NCBI GenBank assembly: GCA_039105265.1
Contig: JAPFFF010000016.1
Location: forward strand, 2,046,001 to 2,110,000
Direction of reading: 5' to 3'
Source: Tritrichomonas musculus
Taxonomy: Eukaryota > Parabasalia > Tritrichomonadida > Tritrichomonadidae
DNA: 64,000 nt
Part shown: positions 34,005 through 44,799 of the stretch, in pieces
Position numbering within the stretch: the first letter of the stretch is position 1
How the letters are laid out: each line of letters opens with the position of its first letter
The notes under the pieces: generated by a model
What the model was told of the DNA's origin: nothing
The model's database searches: none
What the model saw: only the letters and a program-made list of their open reading frames with translations
Position numbers and translations under genes: made by a program

Positions 34005-35726
34005 ATGAATCTTTTTTTAATCACAACTCAAAGAATGACATATCAGAATGCTCAACTCAAGAACACCGGTAATGATGAAGGTGATGTTCTCAAATTCTTC
34101 CAATCAAAACTTCGAAACCTCATTGCTCACAATGGTGGAGATCATACATTTGGTTGGTTTACTGAAGACGTTGACGACAAAGATGCACCAATGCCAATCG
34201 GTACAAAAACAAAAATCAAATGGACTCACCAAGGACATACCATCTCACAAATGGAAAAGAATTTCGTTACTGCCAAACTCAATCTCGTTGTCCAACTCAA
34301 CAAAACACTTAATCTTGAAGGCGATACAGCTAACCTTAACCGTATATTCATTGGTTTCAAACATGCAGTAGAACTCTTTAGTGATGCTCGTTTATGGATT
34401 GACAACGTAATGCTCAAAGAATACCAGCAAGACGAACTCATCAGAGAATCATTTGCATACAACTCAATCAAACCAATCGATGCCAAAGAACCAGCCAAAC
34501 ATCGTTACTCATTATGGGAAAACACATCTAGAATGTCTCCATCAGTGTGTGGTGTTTACGTTCCACTTACTTTATTAGCTGATGGTAATGCTCATCGAAT
34601 CACATTTGAAGCATCCATTTACTTTACCGATCAACTTGCATTCCAAGCATGGCAACTCTATCCAAACTCCATCTGTGGTGAAATCGAAGAAGAAATCAAA
34701 TCATCAACAGAAGCACTCGTATGGCATCAAGTTCAACCATCTGTAGTCAAAGAAATCGAAGAACTCCTCAACTGTTCCATCATCGAACAAGACGTACCAG
34801 CCAACATGACCATCTCCAACAAATTCTCTCAAATTGGATCCCCATCAACCATCGTCACTGAGAACAATTTATCTGATGCCCCTCAAGATGGTTCAAATGA
34901 TTTGCAAAATGAAGGTTACCAAACACTCCCAGTCCTTGGTGATTCCTCTAAAGTTATTGCTTACAAGACCGAAGAAGTCATCCTAAACTGCCGTGGAGGT
35001 ACCATCGTTACCATGAAATCAGATCTTGCCGGATTTGGTGTCAAACCTGATTGCCTCAATGGACTCATCCGTGAACTCAATACACCTCTCCTCATTCCAT
35101 CCCAACAGCTCGTTCGTGAAGGCTTCCAAGGATTAGCCACTGATGCAGGTCTCGATGTTTCCAAATCAATTGCTCTCTCGAATGCCACCAACATCACAGT
35201 CATGTTCCCTAAAAGAACTAATGAAATAACATGCTTCGACAACATCATGTACCAGAACGTTCAACTCACCATCAACAACGTCAAATACCCAGACACAGAG
35301 TTTGATTCCACCATCGGACCACGATTCTATCAATACCAACTCATCTCAAACGAATTAGACGGCTCTCTCAGACCATCCCACGAACTTGAAGACTCATGGA
35401 CAATGTCATTGAATGCTCCAGATGGAACCCGTTACAAGAACACCATAAGCGATGCCACTAGCTTCTGCATTAACTTCCAACTCGAACGAACCAACTCTGG
35501 ATATGTATTCGATGGCGTTGACACAGGCGGAAACACAGTCACAATCAAATTCAAAGGCCAACCATTATATCGAGGTGCTAACGACACATACTACAACTAC
35601 GATGCATCCAATCCAAACGTTCACCCTCCTGCACCAGAAATGTGGGTTTGTACAGACACATACTTCACATGGCAAAGGGGAGCCGTTAAGTACTATGCTA
35701 ACGGAGTCCCTGATGGCTATTACTAA
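34005..35726 (+). CDS. Major capsid protein (double jelly-roll type)
   Basis: At 573 codons (563 from the second ATG at 34035, which fits better because the first ten residues look unlike a protein start) this is the size of Polinton hexon-like capsid proteins. The I-F-I-G-F-K-H-A-V-E-L-F-S-D-A-R-L-W motif near residue 120, the S-P-S-V-C-G-V-Y-V-P-L strand and the aromatic end (T-Y-F-T-W-Q-R-G-A-V-K-Y-Y) recall trichomonad Maverick capsid proteins. Codon use is strikingly C-rich at third positions (ctc, atc, aac, acc) compared with every other gene here, as expected for an abundant protein. It is flanked by the pVI-like gene and the 113-residue gene. Confidence 0.8.
   Translation: MNLFLITTQRMTYQNAQLKNTGNDEGDVLKFFQSKLRNLIAHNGGDHTFGWFTEDVDDKDAPMPIGTKTKIKWTHQGHTISQMEKNFVTAKLNLVVQLNKTLNLEGDTANLNRIFIGFKHAVELFSDARLWIDNVMLKEYQQDELIRESFAYNSIKPIDAKEPAKHRYSLWENTSRMSPSVCGVYVPLTLLADGNAHRITFEASIYFTDQLAFQAWQLYPNSICGEIEEEIKSSTEALVWHQVQPSVVKEIEELLNCSIIEQDVPANMTISNKFSQIGSPSTIVTENNLSDAPQDGSNDLQNEGYQTLPVLGDSSKVIAYKTEEVILNCRGGTIVTMKSDLAGFGVKPDCLNGLIRELNTPLLIPSQQLVREGFQGLATDAGLDVSKSIALSNATNITVMFPKRTNEITCFDNIMYQNVQLTINNVKYPDTEFDSTIGPRFYQYQLISNELDGSLRPSHELEDSWTMSLNAPDGTRYKNTISDATSFCINFQLERTNSGYVFDGVDTGGNTVTIKFKGQPLYRGANDTYYNYDASNPNVHPPAPEMWVCTDTYFTWQRGAVKYYANGVPDGYY
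34021..34025 (+). promoter_or_regulatory. Initiator-like TCACA before the capsid start
   Basis: TCACA lies ten bases before the ATG at 34035. It matches the trichomonad initiator pattern and favours that ATG over the upstream one at 34005. Confidence 0.35.
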
Positions 35727-35774
35727 GAGAGATTCATTCAAAAATATCGTTCATGTTAACCTTTATTTTTGCAT

Positions 35775-36116
35775 TTAGTAGATCAATTTGAGGAATACTT
35801 TAAAGTCATCAGGCTTGATTTCATTACCTTTCGTGTCAGTGAAATATATCTTGAAGTCCCTCTTGTTTCCTATATATTCATATTTACGATTATCATCTGG
35901 AACTGCCAGATTCGCATACCACACAAGACTATCACAATACTTGTCCCTTTGAATGAACGTTGCATGGACCTCCGTCTCGCCATCTAGATAACCGTTACAT
36001 GTAGCCCTACAGTACTGAAAAACGACATATTTACGATTCTTTGAATACACAAAATCGATCGGAAACTGGTTCTCATAAGTGTCAGTTATAAAGTAAGTCT
36101 TAGTTGTTGGTTCCAT
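35775..36116 (-). CDS. Conserved small Polinton protein (113 aa)
   Basis: Homologue of the 126-residue protein at 16741-17121, sharing D-F-V-Y-S-K-N-R-K-Y-V-V, V-F-Q-Y-C, I-Y-F-T-D-T-K-G-N-E-I and the final L-I-Y. It is convergent with the major capsid gene. It is beta-rich and may be a minor capsid or vertex protein. Presence in both element types indicates a core function. Confidence 0.6.
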   Translation of the reverse strand: MEPTTKTYFITDTYENQFPIDFVYSKNRKYVVFQYCRATCNGYLDGETEVHATFIQRDKYCDSLVWYANLAVPDDNRKYEYIGNKRDFKIYFTDTKGNEIKPDDFKVFLKLIY

Positions 36117-36437
36117 TTCGTATTCATTAAATTTTCACATCATCCCAGACCACTTTATCGCAAAACTTATGATCCCTATCTGCCCCTTCCAACCCTTCAA
36201 ATCAACCCTCACATCCCCACTTCCAAGACCTCCGGTGATTCCAGGCCTAACTTCCCAGACCTTCACTTTCGAATCATTTCTCAAGGATCACATAAATTCA
36301 TCACCAACCCTTCATTCCCGAATCCGATCTGAACTCCATAAACACCCAATTCTTAAATCCAACCCAGCAACGGGAATCGTTAACGAATTCTCAAGGTTTC
36401 CAAGCTGATCCCTTCAAAATGACGTGAAAGTGGGGAG
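36117..36437. other. C-rich non-coding segment at the element edge
   Basis: This stretch has an unusual strand bias, with many CC and TCC runs on the plus strand, and no convincing gene. It separates the last Polinton gene from the AT-rich spacer and may hold the element's terminal repeat. I could not find its partner within the window. Confidence 0.4.
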
Positions 36438-36456
36438 TTTAGGCCGAAGGCCTAAA
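36438..36456. repeat. Hairpin TTTAGGCC-GAA-GGCCTAAA
   Basis: A perfect 8-bp stem with a GAA loop lies immediately after the C-rich segment. It has the same stem/GAA-loop form as TTTTGC-GAA-GCAAAA in the ATPase insertion, although the stem sequence differs. Confidence 0.6.
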
Positions 36457-36464
36457 ATCACCTC

Positions 36465-37128
36465 TTTTATATGTAGTTTCGTTATTCGATTTGGACTACA
36501 AGAAACCATCGTCATAATATCTCTTCTTGAAAAATCCAATTCAAGTAATTCGGCGATTTGTTCATTTTTAGTCAATCCTGAGCTAAAAATGCGCTTGATT
36601 TGTTGAGGACTTAATGAATCCTTATGAAAAATGAAAAATTTTAAATTGGCCGATAACTTTTTGGTTCCAGTTTATGTTATTTTAAAAAAAAAAATATTTA
36701 AAGAGTGGAGAGAGAAACTCAAAAAATATTTATGAATATAGAAAAATATTTTCAAAAAATTGATCAATTATCAAATTCAATTATAATACCTACTGAAAAT
36801 AAAGCAAATTATTTAAATCATTTCAGTCAAAATCATGCTTTTTTGAAAGACATTCAAATTGCAGATATTATAGCATCTCACGTAGAAAAAAACAATTACT
36901 ATAAAACAAATACAAAAACATTTTAGATGCTCTCACGATTATTTTAAAAAATTAATTACAAATAAAAATTTTTAATATCCAACTCTAAAACCTGGAAATA
37001 AAAAAATGGAAATTTCTGAAGAAAATATAAAAGAAACAATTGAATTACAAAATTGGGTTAAATACAGTTATCAAAAAGCTGCTGAAATTCTGCAAGTAAG
37101 TGAATGGAAATCAAGATTAATAGTAGTA
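36465..37128. pseudogene. Decayed helix-turn-helix fragments
   Basis: Minus strand 36627-36465 has an open frame reading S-L-S-P-Q-Q-I-K-R-I-F-S-S-G-L-T-K-N-E-Q-I-A-E-L-L and then continuing in a similar style. Plus strand 37006-37128 reads M-E-I-S-E-E-N-I-K-E-T-I-E-L and continues in helix-turn-helix style. Both resemble N-terminal DNA-binding regions of transposases but have no catalytic part. A 73-codon open frame at 36705-36926 lies between them, starts with GTG and has no clear relative. I read the area as transposon debris. Confidence 0.35.
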
Positions 37129-37130
37129 AT

Positions 37131-37182
37131 GTTAAGGGTAGCTCCGAGCTAAAGCTCTCCGCTACACGCTTCGCTCCTTAAC
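37131..37182. repeat. Compound hairpin bounded by GTTAAGG / CCTTAAC
   Basis: The 52-bp structure has 7-bp inverted ends (37131-37137 and 37176-37182). Nested inside are GTAGC-TCC-[GAGCT-AA-AGCTC]-TCC-GCTAC. The nested stems with AA loop match the style of the other small hairpin insertions. It directly interrupts the helix-turn-helix fragment ending at 37128. Confidence 0.6.
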
Positions 37183-38848
37183 AGATATACCATATAGCTA
37201 TGGCACATTCTACTATATAAGGTCGTCCATTTGTGCCGTCCATAGCGTTATGTCCATATTATGATTTACATGAAAATAAGCTCAAATAAGCAATTATAGC
37301 TCTAAATTAACATGATGGAGTACATCCAATGAACTATACAGGCATCCAATAGATCAATAATTATGTTAATAATGATATTAATTGAAACAGTCCGCTTATA
37401 AATATAGATGATTTAATATGTTATAGCTACCAAAACATATAACATTAGATGTAAATGATTTCTAGATTGAATTAAATGGAAACAATCCGGCTAATAAAAC
37501 ATATAATAATACCAACTATCTCATTAAATGGGAACAATCCGGCTATCGATTAAATGTAAATGAATGTTGTATTAATCGTTCAAATTGCTCGATTTAATAT
37601 AGAAAAAGAGCATCTTTTTCAAAATGAAATAGACCTCTCATTTTTAAAGAATGAAACATAAAATTTTAATAAAATGTTATTTGTCTCAATAAGAATAAAT
37701 TAATGTTGAGATATCTTAATTTAAGATTACTAGGGCGAAATTAAAATTTTGAAATTTAATTTGCTTAAAATCTACTTAAAAATTATTCATACAAAAAATC
37801 ACACTTCTAATTTGCATTTTTTGAAATGTATAGTTTCATTTATAAATAAAAAAAAAAATAGATAAATCAAGCAATGCAAAAACAAAAAATTGAATGAGGG
37901 AGTATAGTTTATTTCAATGTAAATACGTTAATTTTCAATGTATGTACGTTAATTTTTGTAATCAAATACGTTACTTTTCAAGCTTAGAGAAAAGAGCAAC
38001 AAACAGCCTGATGATTATCAATCCCAATCATGATTTTCTTTAAGTATAAGAGCATAATTACTTGAATAAGTCTAGGTTTGTAAAAAAAAATTAAAAACTA
38101 TCTTCAAATTCATATCTTTTAAATGCTGAGAAGAAGATGTTGCATTTAATTGTAAATATATGAGCATAATTACTTAAATAAGTCTAGGTTTGTAAAAAAA
38201 AAAGATTTAATAATTATCTTCAAACTGAAAATTCAAGTGACTCTATTATTGTTCAGTATTTGAGAAGAAGATGTGACATTTAATTGTTAATATATGAGCA
38301 TAATTACTTAAACAAACCTAGGTTTGCAAAATAATAATAATAATAATAATAATTATCTTCAAATTGATAATGCAAATAAGGTAGTTATCATTAATATTCC
38401 AAAAAAGTGACTAAGGTTTTTTTTCAAATTTCAAGATTTTGTTTTTAAATAACTGAAAAATGCAAAAAATTTACGAAAATATAAATGATTGTTTTCAATA
38501 AATATATTGAATTTTTTTTCTAACAAGTCATTGAAAAATAAAAAACATTAATATCTTAATATTTAATGAATTAAATAATAATTAAAATATAAATATAAAT
38601 AATATAAAAATATTAACATAAAATAACAAAATTATTTTAAGATAACTCTTTTTTATTATTCAAAAAACAACAAGTAGACGCCTCCCTCAATATTTGAATT
38701 CGAAAGACAAACAATAAAATGCATTTTTAATGTGATGTAATAATTATTCACTAATTAATATTCATTTTTCCTATTTTTATGCAAATATAAAAATTAAAAT
38801 TCACAATTATATTTATTTATAATCCACTATTATTAGGTAAAACATTTT
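37183..38848. other. AT-rich spacer with degenerate repeats
   Basis: No gene is supported. There are degenerate repeats of a phrase like AAATGGAAACAATCCGGCTA around 37380-37550, copies of TACGTTAATTTT around 37920-37975, and three imperfect units of about 110-135 bases (38042-38360). Each of those units contains GAGCATAATTACTT, CTAGGTTTG and GAGAAGAAGATGT. Confidence 0.5.
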
Positions 38849-38860
38849 TCAAATTTTGGC
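38849..38860. repeat. Left flanking direct repeat of MULE (TCAAATTTTGGC)
   Basis: The same 12 bases occur at 45504-45515 immediately outside the right end. Target duplications of MULEs are usually 9-11 bp, so a base or more of this match may belong to the ends or be chance. Confidence 0.7.
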
Positions 38861-39051
38861 GGAATGACAAACTATAGAAAAAGTTACACCATTTTTTTCT
38901 GAGGAAAATTCGTTATTCTGACTTTTTGAGTTAATTGAGAAGGCATACAAAAAGTTCTAAAATTTTCTTGTAAAGTTTTGAAAAAGTTCACTAAGATAAA
39001 ACCATGAAAAAGCGCCATTTTTATAGAACTAAACCAATCAAAGAAACCGAG

Positions 39052-39806
39052 ATGACGACATTGCCGCCCATAGCATGATCACGATCAGTAATGCTTAGCA
39101 GCTAGCTGGTTGTAACTGCGGCGAGTCGTCATCCGGACAAAGATATTGCGATTTCATCCGGAAGATCTGGAATGACGACATTGCCGCCCATAGCAAGACC
39201 ACGATCAGCAATGCTTAGCAGCTAGCTGGTTGTAACTGCGGCGAGTCGTCATCCGGACAAAGATATCGCGATTTCATCCGGAAGATCTGGAATGACGACA
39301 TTGCCGCCCATAGCAAGACCACGATCAGTAATGCTTAGCAGCTGGCTGGTTGTAACTGCGGCGAGTCGTCATCCGGACAAAGATATCGCGATTTCATCCG
39401 GAAGATCTGGAATGACGACATTGCCGCCCATAGCAAGACCACGATCAGTAATGCTTAGCAGCTGGCTGGTTGTAACTGCGGCGAGTCGTCATCCGGACAA
39501 AGATATCGCGATTTCATCCGGAAGATCTGGAATGACGACATTGCCGCCCATAGCAAGACCACGATCAGCAATGCTTAGCAGCTAGCTGGTTGTAACTGCG
39601 GCGAGTCGTCATCCGGACAAAGATATCGCGATTTCATCCGGAAGATCTGGAATGACGACATTGCCGCCCATAGCAAGACCACGATCAGTAATGCTTAGCA
39701 GCTGGCTGGTTGTAACTGCGGCGAGTCGTCATCCGGACAAAGATATCGCGATTTCATCCGGAAGATCTGGAATTGACGACATTGCCGCCCATAGGACGAC
39801 CACGGT
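39052..39806 (+). repeat. 120-bp tandem array, left arm 1 (6 units)
   Basis: Six units of 120 bp plus a partial one. Each unit contains ATGACGACATTGCCGCCCAT, GCTTAGCAGCT and GTCGTCATCCGGAC. Units differ at a few positions (CAAGACCACG / CATGATCACG; CTGGCTGG / CTAGCTGG). It is roughly half G+C, far above the surroundings. Confidence 0.9.
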
Positions 39807-40177
39807 GGCAATAAAAAGATGAAAATAAAACAAACAAAAAACAAACAAAATTGATTATTTAATATTATTATTACGATTTTTTAATTTTTTTATTTTGATA
39901 AAGCTTATTTAAAATATTCTGAGTCTTCTCAGAAATTTGTTAAATTTTTTTTTTTATAAATATATATAACTTTTTGAAAGAATTATGGTCTTTTTATATT
40001 TATGGAAGAAGACCAAAATCTTTATTATTCAGCGAAATATCTATCTCATACGCAAAGACCTAATTCTTTAAAAGATAAAGTTCTAAAATTTTCTTGTAAA
40101 GTTTTGAAAAAGTTCACTAAGATAAAACCATGAAAAAGCGCCATTTTTATAGAACTAAACCAATCAAAGAAACCGAG

Positions 40178-40573
40178 ATGACGACATTGCCGCCCATAGC
40201 ATGATCACGATCAGTAATGCTTAGCAGCTAGCTGGTTGTAACTGCGGCGAGTCGTCATCCGGACAAAGATATCACGATTTCATCCGGAAGATCTGGAATG
40301 ACGACATTGCCGCCCATAGCAAGACCACGATCAGCAATGCTTAGCAGCTAGCTGGTTGTAACTGCGGCGAGTCGTCATCCGGACAAAGATATCGCGATTT
40401 CATCCGGAAGATCTGGAATGACGACATTGCCGCCCATAGCAAGACCACGATCAGCAATGCTTAGCAGCTGGCTGGTTGTAACTGCGGCGAGTCGTCATCC
40501 GGACAAAGATATCGCGATTTCATCCGGAAGATCTGGAATTGACGACATTGCCGCCCATAGGACGACCACGGTG
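40178..40573 (+). repeat. 120-bp tandem array, left arm 2 (3 units)
   Basis: Three units plus a partial one, with the same variants and edges as arm 1. It is followed by the transposase 5' leader at 40574-40767. Confidence 0.9.
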
Positions 40574-40767
40574 GCAATAAAAAGATGAAAATAAAACAAA
40601 CAAAAAACAAACAAAATTGATTATTTAATATTATTATTACGATTTTTTAATTTTTTTATTTTGATAAAGCTTATTTAAAATATTCTGAGTCTTCTCAGAA
40701 ATTTGTTAAATTTTTTTTTTTATAAATATATATAACTTTTTGAAAGAATTATGGTCTTTTTATATTT

Positions 40768-43110
40768 ATGGAAGAAGACCAAAATCTTTATTATTCAGCG
40801 AAATATCTATCTCATACGCAAAGACCTAATTCTTTAAAAGATAAAGGATTAAGAACATTCATTGAAATTGTTCCTTTGCATTCTCAGAATTTCAATATCA
40901 TTTCGCTAATCCTTTTCCTCGATAGCTTAACCAAAGAATTTATATGCAACAACAAAAGAGTTTATAATGACATTTTTTCGTTTAGTTGCTGTAATAAATC
41001 AAAGATAAATACTGAAATTCAAATATTTAGCATAACTGTCAAAAACGATTTGGAAACCATTAAAGTTCTCGCTAGAGATCAACTCCTTGAAAACCAAACT
41101 ATGAAAGTTGTTACTATTGATTTTGAAGAATGTATCATGACGTCGCCATATACTTTGAAAAATAAAGAGTGTCCTTTTTTGACTCAAGATTTTTGGAATA
41201 AACAATGTAAACATAAAAATACAATGCTTTATACTTTTTGTAATTACGTAGCTCGAAAAAATTCTAATTTTCCAATATTTATAAAATTTGCTTTTCAAAA
41301 CTTTTTAGATAAAAGAACCTTGCGTAGAAGAGCCGTTAGTTTTCAAGGTTATGATGATTTTTATAAAATTTTATTGCATTTACCTGGTTTTGTTTATATT
41401 GAGATAAGTACTCAAAAAGTTCAGGACGATGGATTTGCATTTAAATTTAATAATGATTTTGCTTTTATTAAAAATATAATATGGATTATGCCTTGGGCTT
41501 TAGAAGTTATAAATTATATGCATTATTTGCAAATTGATGCTTCTTTTTATGCGCTTAAGCCTTACAAATTTTGTATATACCATTCAATTTATTTCAATTC
41601 AAGTTTTCCTTTCGCATTATCAATTGGCCCTAAAGAGAACCGTTTTTTATATAATTTATTATTTGATGGATTAAATAAGTTTTGTTTAAATAAAAATGTT
41701 TTTGAAAATAAAGTTGTTTTATCAGATTTAGGTTCTCCTATCAAAAAGTTCTGTAAATTACATTCAAATATTCAATATTTTTGTCATCGTCATATTATAC
41801 AAATATTTGGACCTAAATCATCATTAGGCATATGGGTTGCAAGGTTATTGAGATGCAAAACATATTTAATATATAAACAAGAAAAAGAATTTATTTTAGT
41901 TGAAATGGACGAATATAAAAAAGATCCAAATTCACCTTTATTTGACGATACCGATCAAGATAATGAAAAAAAACAAAAATTAAAAGATTTTGAAATTATG
42001 TTAAAAGATATAGATGAAGTGGAAAGAATGCCAAATAAAGAAGAAATTAAAAAAAGTGATTATTATATTGCTAATTGGGCAATATGGATTCGTTCTGACC
42101 ACCATGTAGCTCGTTGTTCAAATCATTCGGAAGGTTTCCACGGAAATATCAATCAAAAATTGCCAGATTCCGGAACTCATTCATTTAAAACTGGTTTCAC
42201 AACAATTGTAAATTATTTATTAAATTATATAAATAATTACTCAGATATTTGTGGAAATTCTTTTCAAAACAAACATCAAAAAATGATTCAAAAAGTTATA
42301 CAAATTCTTAGCAAGAGACCAGATAATTATTTAAAATGTTCAAAAGAAAATTGTGATTGTGGTGAAGATGATTTTGTTGAATCAATTTATGGAGTGAAAC
42401 TTCCTTGCATACATACAATATTAAATAATTTTTGCAAATCAGAAATATTTAATATTGTTAAAAATAGCAATGAAATTGATATTCAATATTTATTTGTTCA
42501 ATCTCTCAAAAAGTTCCCCAATTATAAATTTGAAAAAAATCTTTTTAAATCAAATAGAAAAAATATAGATAGAATAATATCAATATACGAAGTTGAAAAG
42601 AATAGAAAGTTTGATAAGGAATCATTGAATATATTAGGCTCTTTTATTAATGAGTTTCTTAATTGTTTTACATATGTTTTACCAAAATTCCCAAATATTA
42701 ATCCAAATGATGCCAAATATTCTGGAAATCATTTTGATTTTCGAGCACTTGATGAAAAATTGGTTTTCAGAAAAAAGAAAGAAGAAAGTAACACAAGTCA
42801 AAAGAAAGAAAAATTAAAACTTGAAAATTTATACGACGAAGATGACAATTTTGATTCAATGATAAAAGACTGTAATGCTGACATCGAATTAATTAAGAAA
42901 AAATACTATGAAACGAAGGCTGAAATTAAAGGAATGTATCCTCAATTATCATATCATGATATCGAAAAAATATGTTTTTCTAATTTTGTCCGCTATGTTT
43001 TTGAAACTAGATGCGATAATTCAGGTGTCATATATTTTTTATCTAAATTCAAAATAGCAAGTTGGAAAAATGCAGATTTAGCTGCAGGTGGTAACAGATT
43101 TTTCTCTTAA
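40768..43110 (+). CDS. MULE transposase
   Basis: This 780-residue DDE transposase cuts and pastes the surrounding element. The catalytic core shows Q-I-D-A-S-F (first Asp, about residue 257), V-V-L-S-D-L-G-S (second Asp, about 319), the Mutator C-x2-H (C-H-R-H near 338) and H-S-E-G-F-H-G-N (Glu, about 455). A SWIM-like zinc motif follows (N-C-D-C-G...L-P-C-I-H-T, about 530-555). The C-terminus is charged. The frame is intact and long enough for full function. A 26-codon copy of its 5' end recurs in most arm units. The sequence after the stop (43111 onward) is the inverse of the gene's own leader. Confidence 0.88.
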   Translation: MEEDQNLYYSAKYLSHTQRPNSLKDKGLRTFIEIVPLHSQNFNIISLILFLDSLTKEFICNNKRVYNDIFSFSCCNKSKINTEIQIFSITVKNDLETIKVLARDQLLENQTMKVVTIDFEECIMTSPYTLKNKECPFLTQDFWNKQCKHKNTMLYTFCNYVARKNSNFPIFIKFAFQNFLDKRTLRRRAVSFQGYDDFYKILLHLPGFVYIEISTQKVQDDGFAFKFNNDFAFIKNIIWIMPWALEVINYMHYLQIDASFYALKPYKFCIYHSIYFNSSFPFALSIGPKENRFLYNLLFDGLNKFCLNKNVFENKVVLSDLGSPIKKFCKLHSNIQYFCHRHIIQIFGPKSSLGIWVARLLRCKTYLIYKQEKEFILVEMDEYKKDPNSPLFDDTDQDNEKKQKLKDFEIMLKDIDEVERMPNKEEIKKSDYYIANWAIWIRSDHHVARCSNHSEGFHGNINQKLPDSGTHSFKTGFTTIVNYLLNYINNYSDICGNSFQNKHQKMIQKVIQILSKRPDNYLKCSKENCDCGEDDFVESIYGVKLPCIHTILNNFCKSEIFNIVKNSNEIDIQYLFVQSLKKFPNYKFEKNLFKSNRKNIDRIISIYEVEKNRKFDKESLNILGSFINEFLNCFTYVLPKFPNINPNDAKYSGNHFDFRALDEKLVFRKKKEESNTSQKKEKLKLENLYDEDDNFDSMIKDCNADIELIKKKYYETKAEIKGMYPQLSYHDIEKICFSNFVRYVFETRCDNSGVIYFLSKFKIASWKNADLAAGGNRFFS

Positions 43111-43265
43111 CAAATTTCTGAGAAGACTCAGAATATTTTAAATAAGCTTTATCAAAAAAAAAAAAAAAAAAAAAAAATAAAAATAAAAAATAAAAAATCA
43201 CAATAATATTAAATAATCAATTTTGTTTGTTTTTTGTTTGTTTTATTTTCATCTTTTTATTGCCA

Positions 43266-43538
43266 CCGTGGTCGTCCTATGGGCGGCAATATCGTCAATT
43301 CCAGATCTTCCGGATGAAATCGCGATATCTTTGTCCGGATGACGACTCGCCGCAGTTACAACCAGCCAGCTGCTAAGCATTACTGATCGTGGTCTTGCTA
43401 TGGGCGGCAATGTCGTCATTCCAGATCTTCCGGATGAAATCGCAATATCTTTGTCCGGATGACGACTCGCCGCAGTTACAACCAGCTAGCTGCTAAGCAT
43501 TACTGATCGTGATCATGCTATGGGCGGCAATGTCGTCA
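43266..43538 (-). repeat. 120-bp tandem array, right arm 1 (2 units)
   Basis: Two units in inverse orientation plus a partial one. One junction reads ATATCGTC in place of ATGTCGTC. This arm lacks the truncated transposase start because it abuts the gene's 3' end. Confidence 0.85.
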
Positions 43539-43910
43539 TCTCGGTTTCTTTGATTGGTTTAGTTCTATAAAAATGGCGCTTTTTCATGGTTTTATCTTAG
43601 TGAACTTTTTCAAAACTTTACAAGAAAATTTTAGAACTTTATCTTTTAAAGAATTAGGTCTTTGCGTATGAGATAGATATTTCGCTGAATAATAAAGATT
43701 TTGGTCTTCTTCCATAAATATAAAAAGACCATAATTCTTTCAAAAAGTTATATATATTTATAAAAAAAAAAATTTAACAAATTTCTGAGAAGACTCAGAA
43801 TATTTTAAATAAGCTTTATCAAAATAAAAAAATTAAAAAATCGTAATAATAATATTAAATAATCAATTTTGTTTGTTTTTTGTTTGTTTTATTTTCATCT
43901 TTTTATTGCC

Positions 43911-44427
43911 ACCGTGGTCTTGCTATGGGCGGCAATGTCGTCATTCCAGATCTTCCGGATGAAATCGCGATATCTTTGTCCGGATGACGACTCGCCGCAG
44001 TTACAACCAGCTAGCTGCTAAGCATTGCTGATCGTGGTCTTGCTATGGGCGGCAATGTCGTCATTCCAGATCTTCCGGATGAAATCGCGATATCTTTGTC
44101 CGGATGACGACTCGCCGCAGTTACAACCAGCCAGCTGCTAAGCATTACTGATCGTGGTCTTGCTATGGGCGGCAATGTCGTCATTCCAGATCTTCCGGAT
44201 GAAATCGCGATATCTTTGTCCGGATGACGACTCGCCGCAGTTACAACCAGCTAGCTGCTAAGCATTGCTGATCGTGGTCTTGCTATGGGCGGCAATGTCG
44301 TCATTCCAGATCTTCCGGATGAAATCGCGATATCTTTGTCCGGATGACGACTCGCCGCAGTTACAACCAGCTAGCTGCTAAGCATTACTGATCGTGATCA
44401 TGCTATGGGCGGCAATGTCGTCATCTC
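43911..44427 (-). repeat. 120-bp tandem array, right arm 2 (4 units)
   Basis: Four units in inverse orientation plus edges. It appears essentially identical, unit by unit including variant order, to right arm 3, pointing to very recent duplication. Confidence 0.88.
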
Positions 44428-44799
44428 GGTTTCTTTGATTGGTTTAGTTCTATAAAAATGGCGCTTTTTCATGGTTTTATCTTAGTGAACTTTTTCAAAA
44501 CTTTACAAGAAAATTTTAGAACTTTATCTTTTAAAGAATTAGGTCTTTGCGTATGAGATAGATATTTCGCTGAATAATAAAGATTTTGGTCTTCTTCCAT
44601 AAATATAAAAAGACCATAATTCTTTCAAAAAGTTATATATATTTATAAAAAAAAAAATTTAACAAATTTCTGAGAAGACTCAGAATATTTTAAATAAGCT
44701 TTATCAAAATAAAAAAATTAAAAAATCGTAATAATAATATTAAATAATCAATTTTGTTTGTTTTTTGTTTGTTTTATTTTCATCTTTTTATTGCCACCG

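Larger units (their letters stand above)
1..36437. mobile_element. Composite Polinton/Maverick region
   Basis: The gene set is that of Polintons: protein-primed family-B DNA polymerase, FtsK/A32-like packaging ATPases, retroviral-type integrase remnant, major capsid protein, small capsid-like proteins and phage-like fibres. Genes are tightly packed, often tail to tail with overlaps or gaps of one base (3124/3135, 10804/10806, 15609/15610, 25707/25718). The duplicated ATPase and fibre families, the 764/364-residue pair and the 126/113-residue pair show that two element types are joined. No cysteine protease was recognised, and no terminal inverted repeats could be assigned. The left edge lies outside the window, and the right edge is placed only approximately, before the AT-rich spacer. 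Confidence 0.85.

Noticed and set aside
36705..36926. 73-codon frame
   Set aside because: Needs a GTG start, AT-biased composition, no recognisable domain; kept only as part of the decayed region.
39292..39585. 97-codon repeated open frame across the 120-bp array
   Set aside because: The frame stays open only because 120 is divisible by three and the unit lacks a stop in one frame; it repeats identical peptide blocks and has no relative.
39052..40573. CRISPR-like array
   Set aside because: Units are 120 bp and contiguous without unique spacers, and they lie inside a eukaryotic transposon; this is a satellite array.
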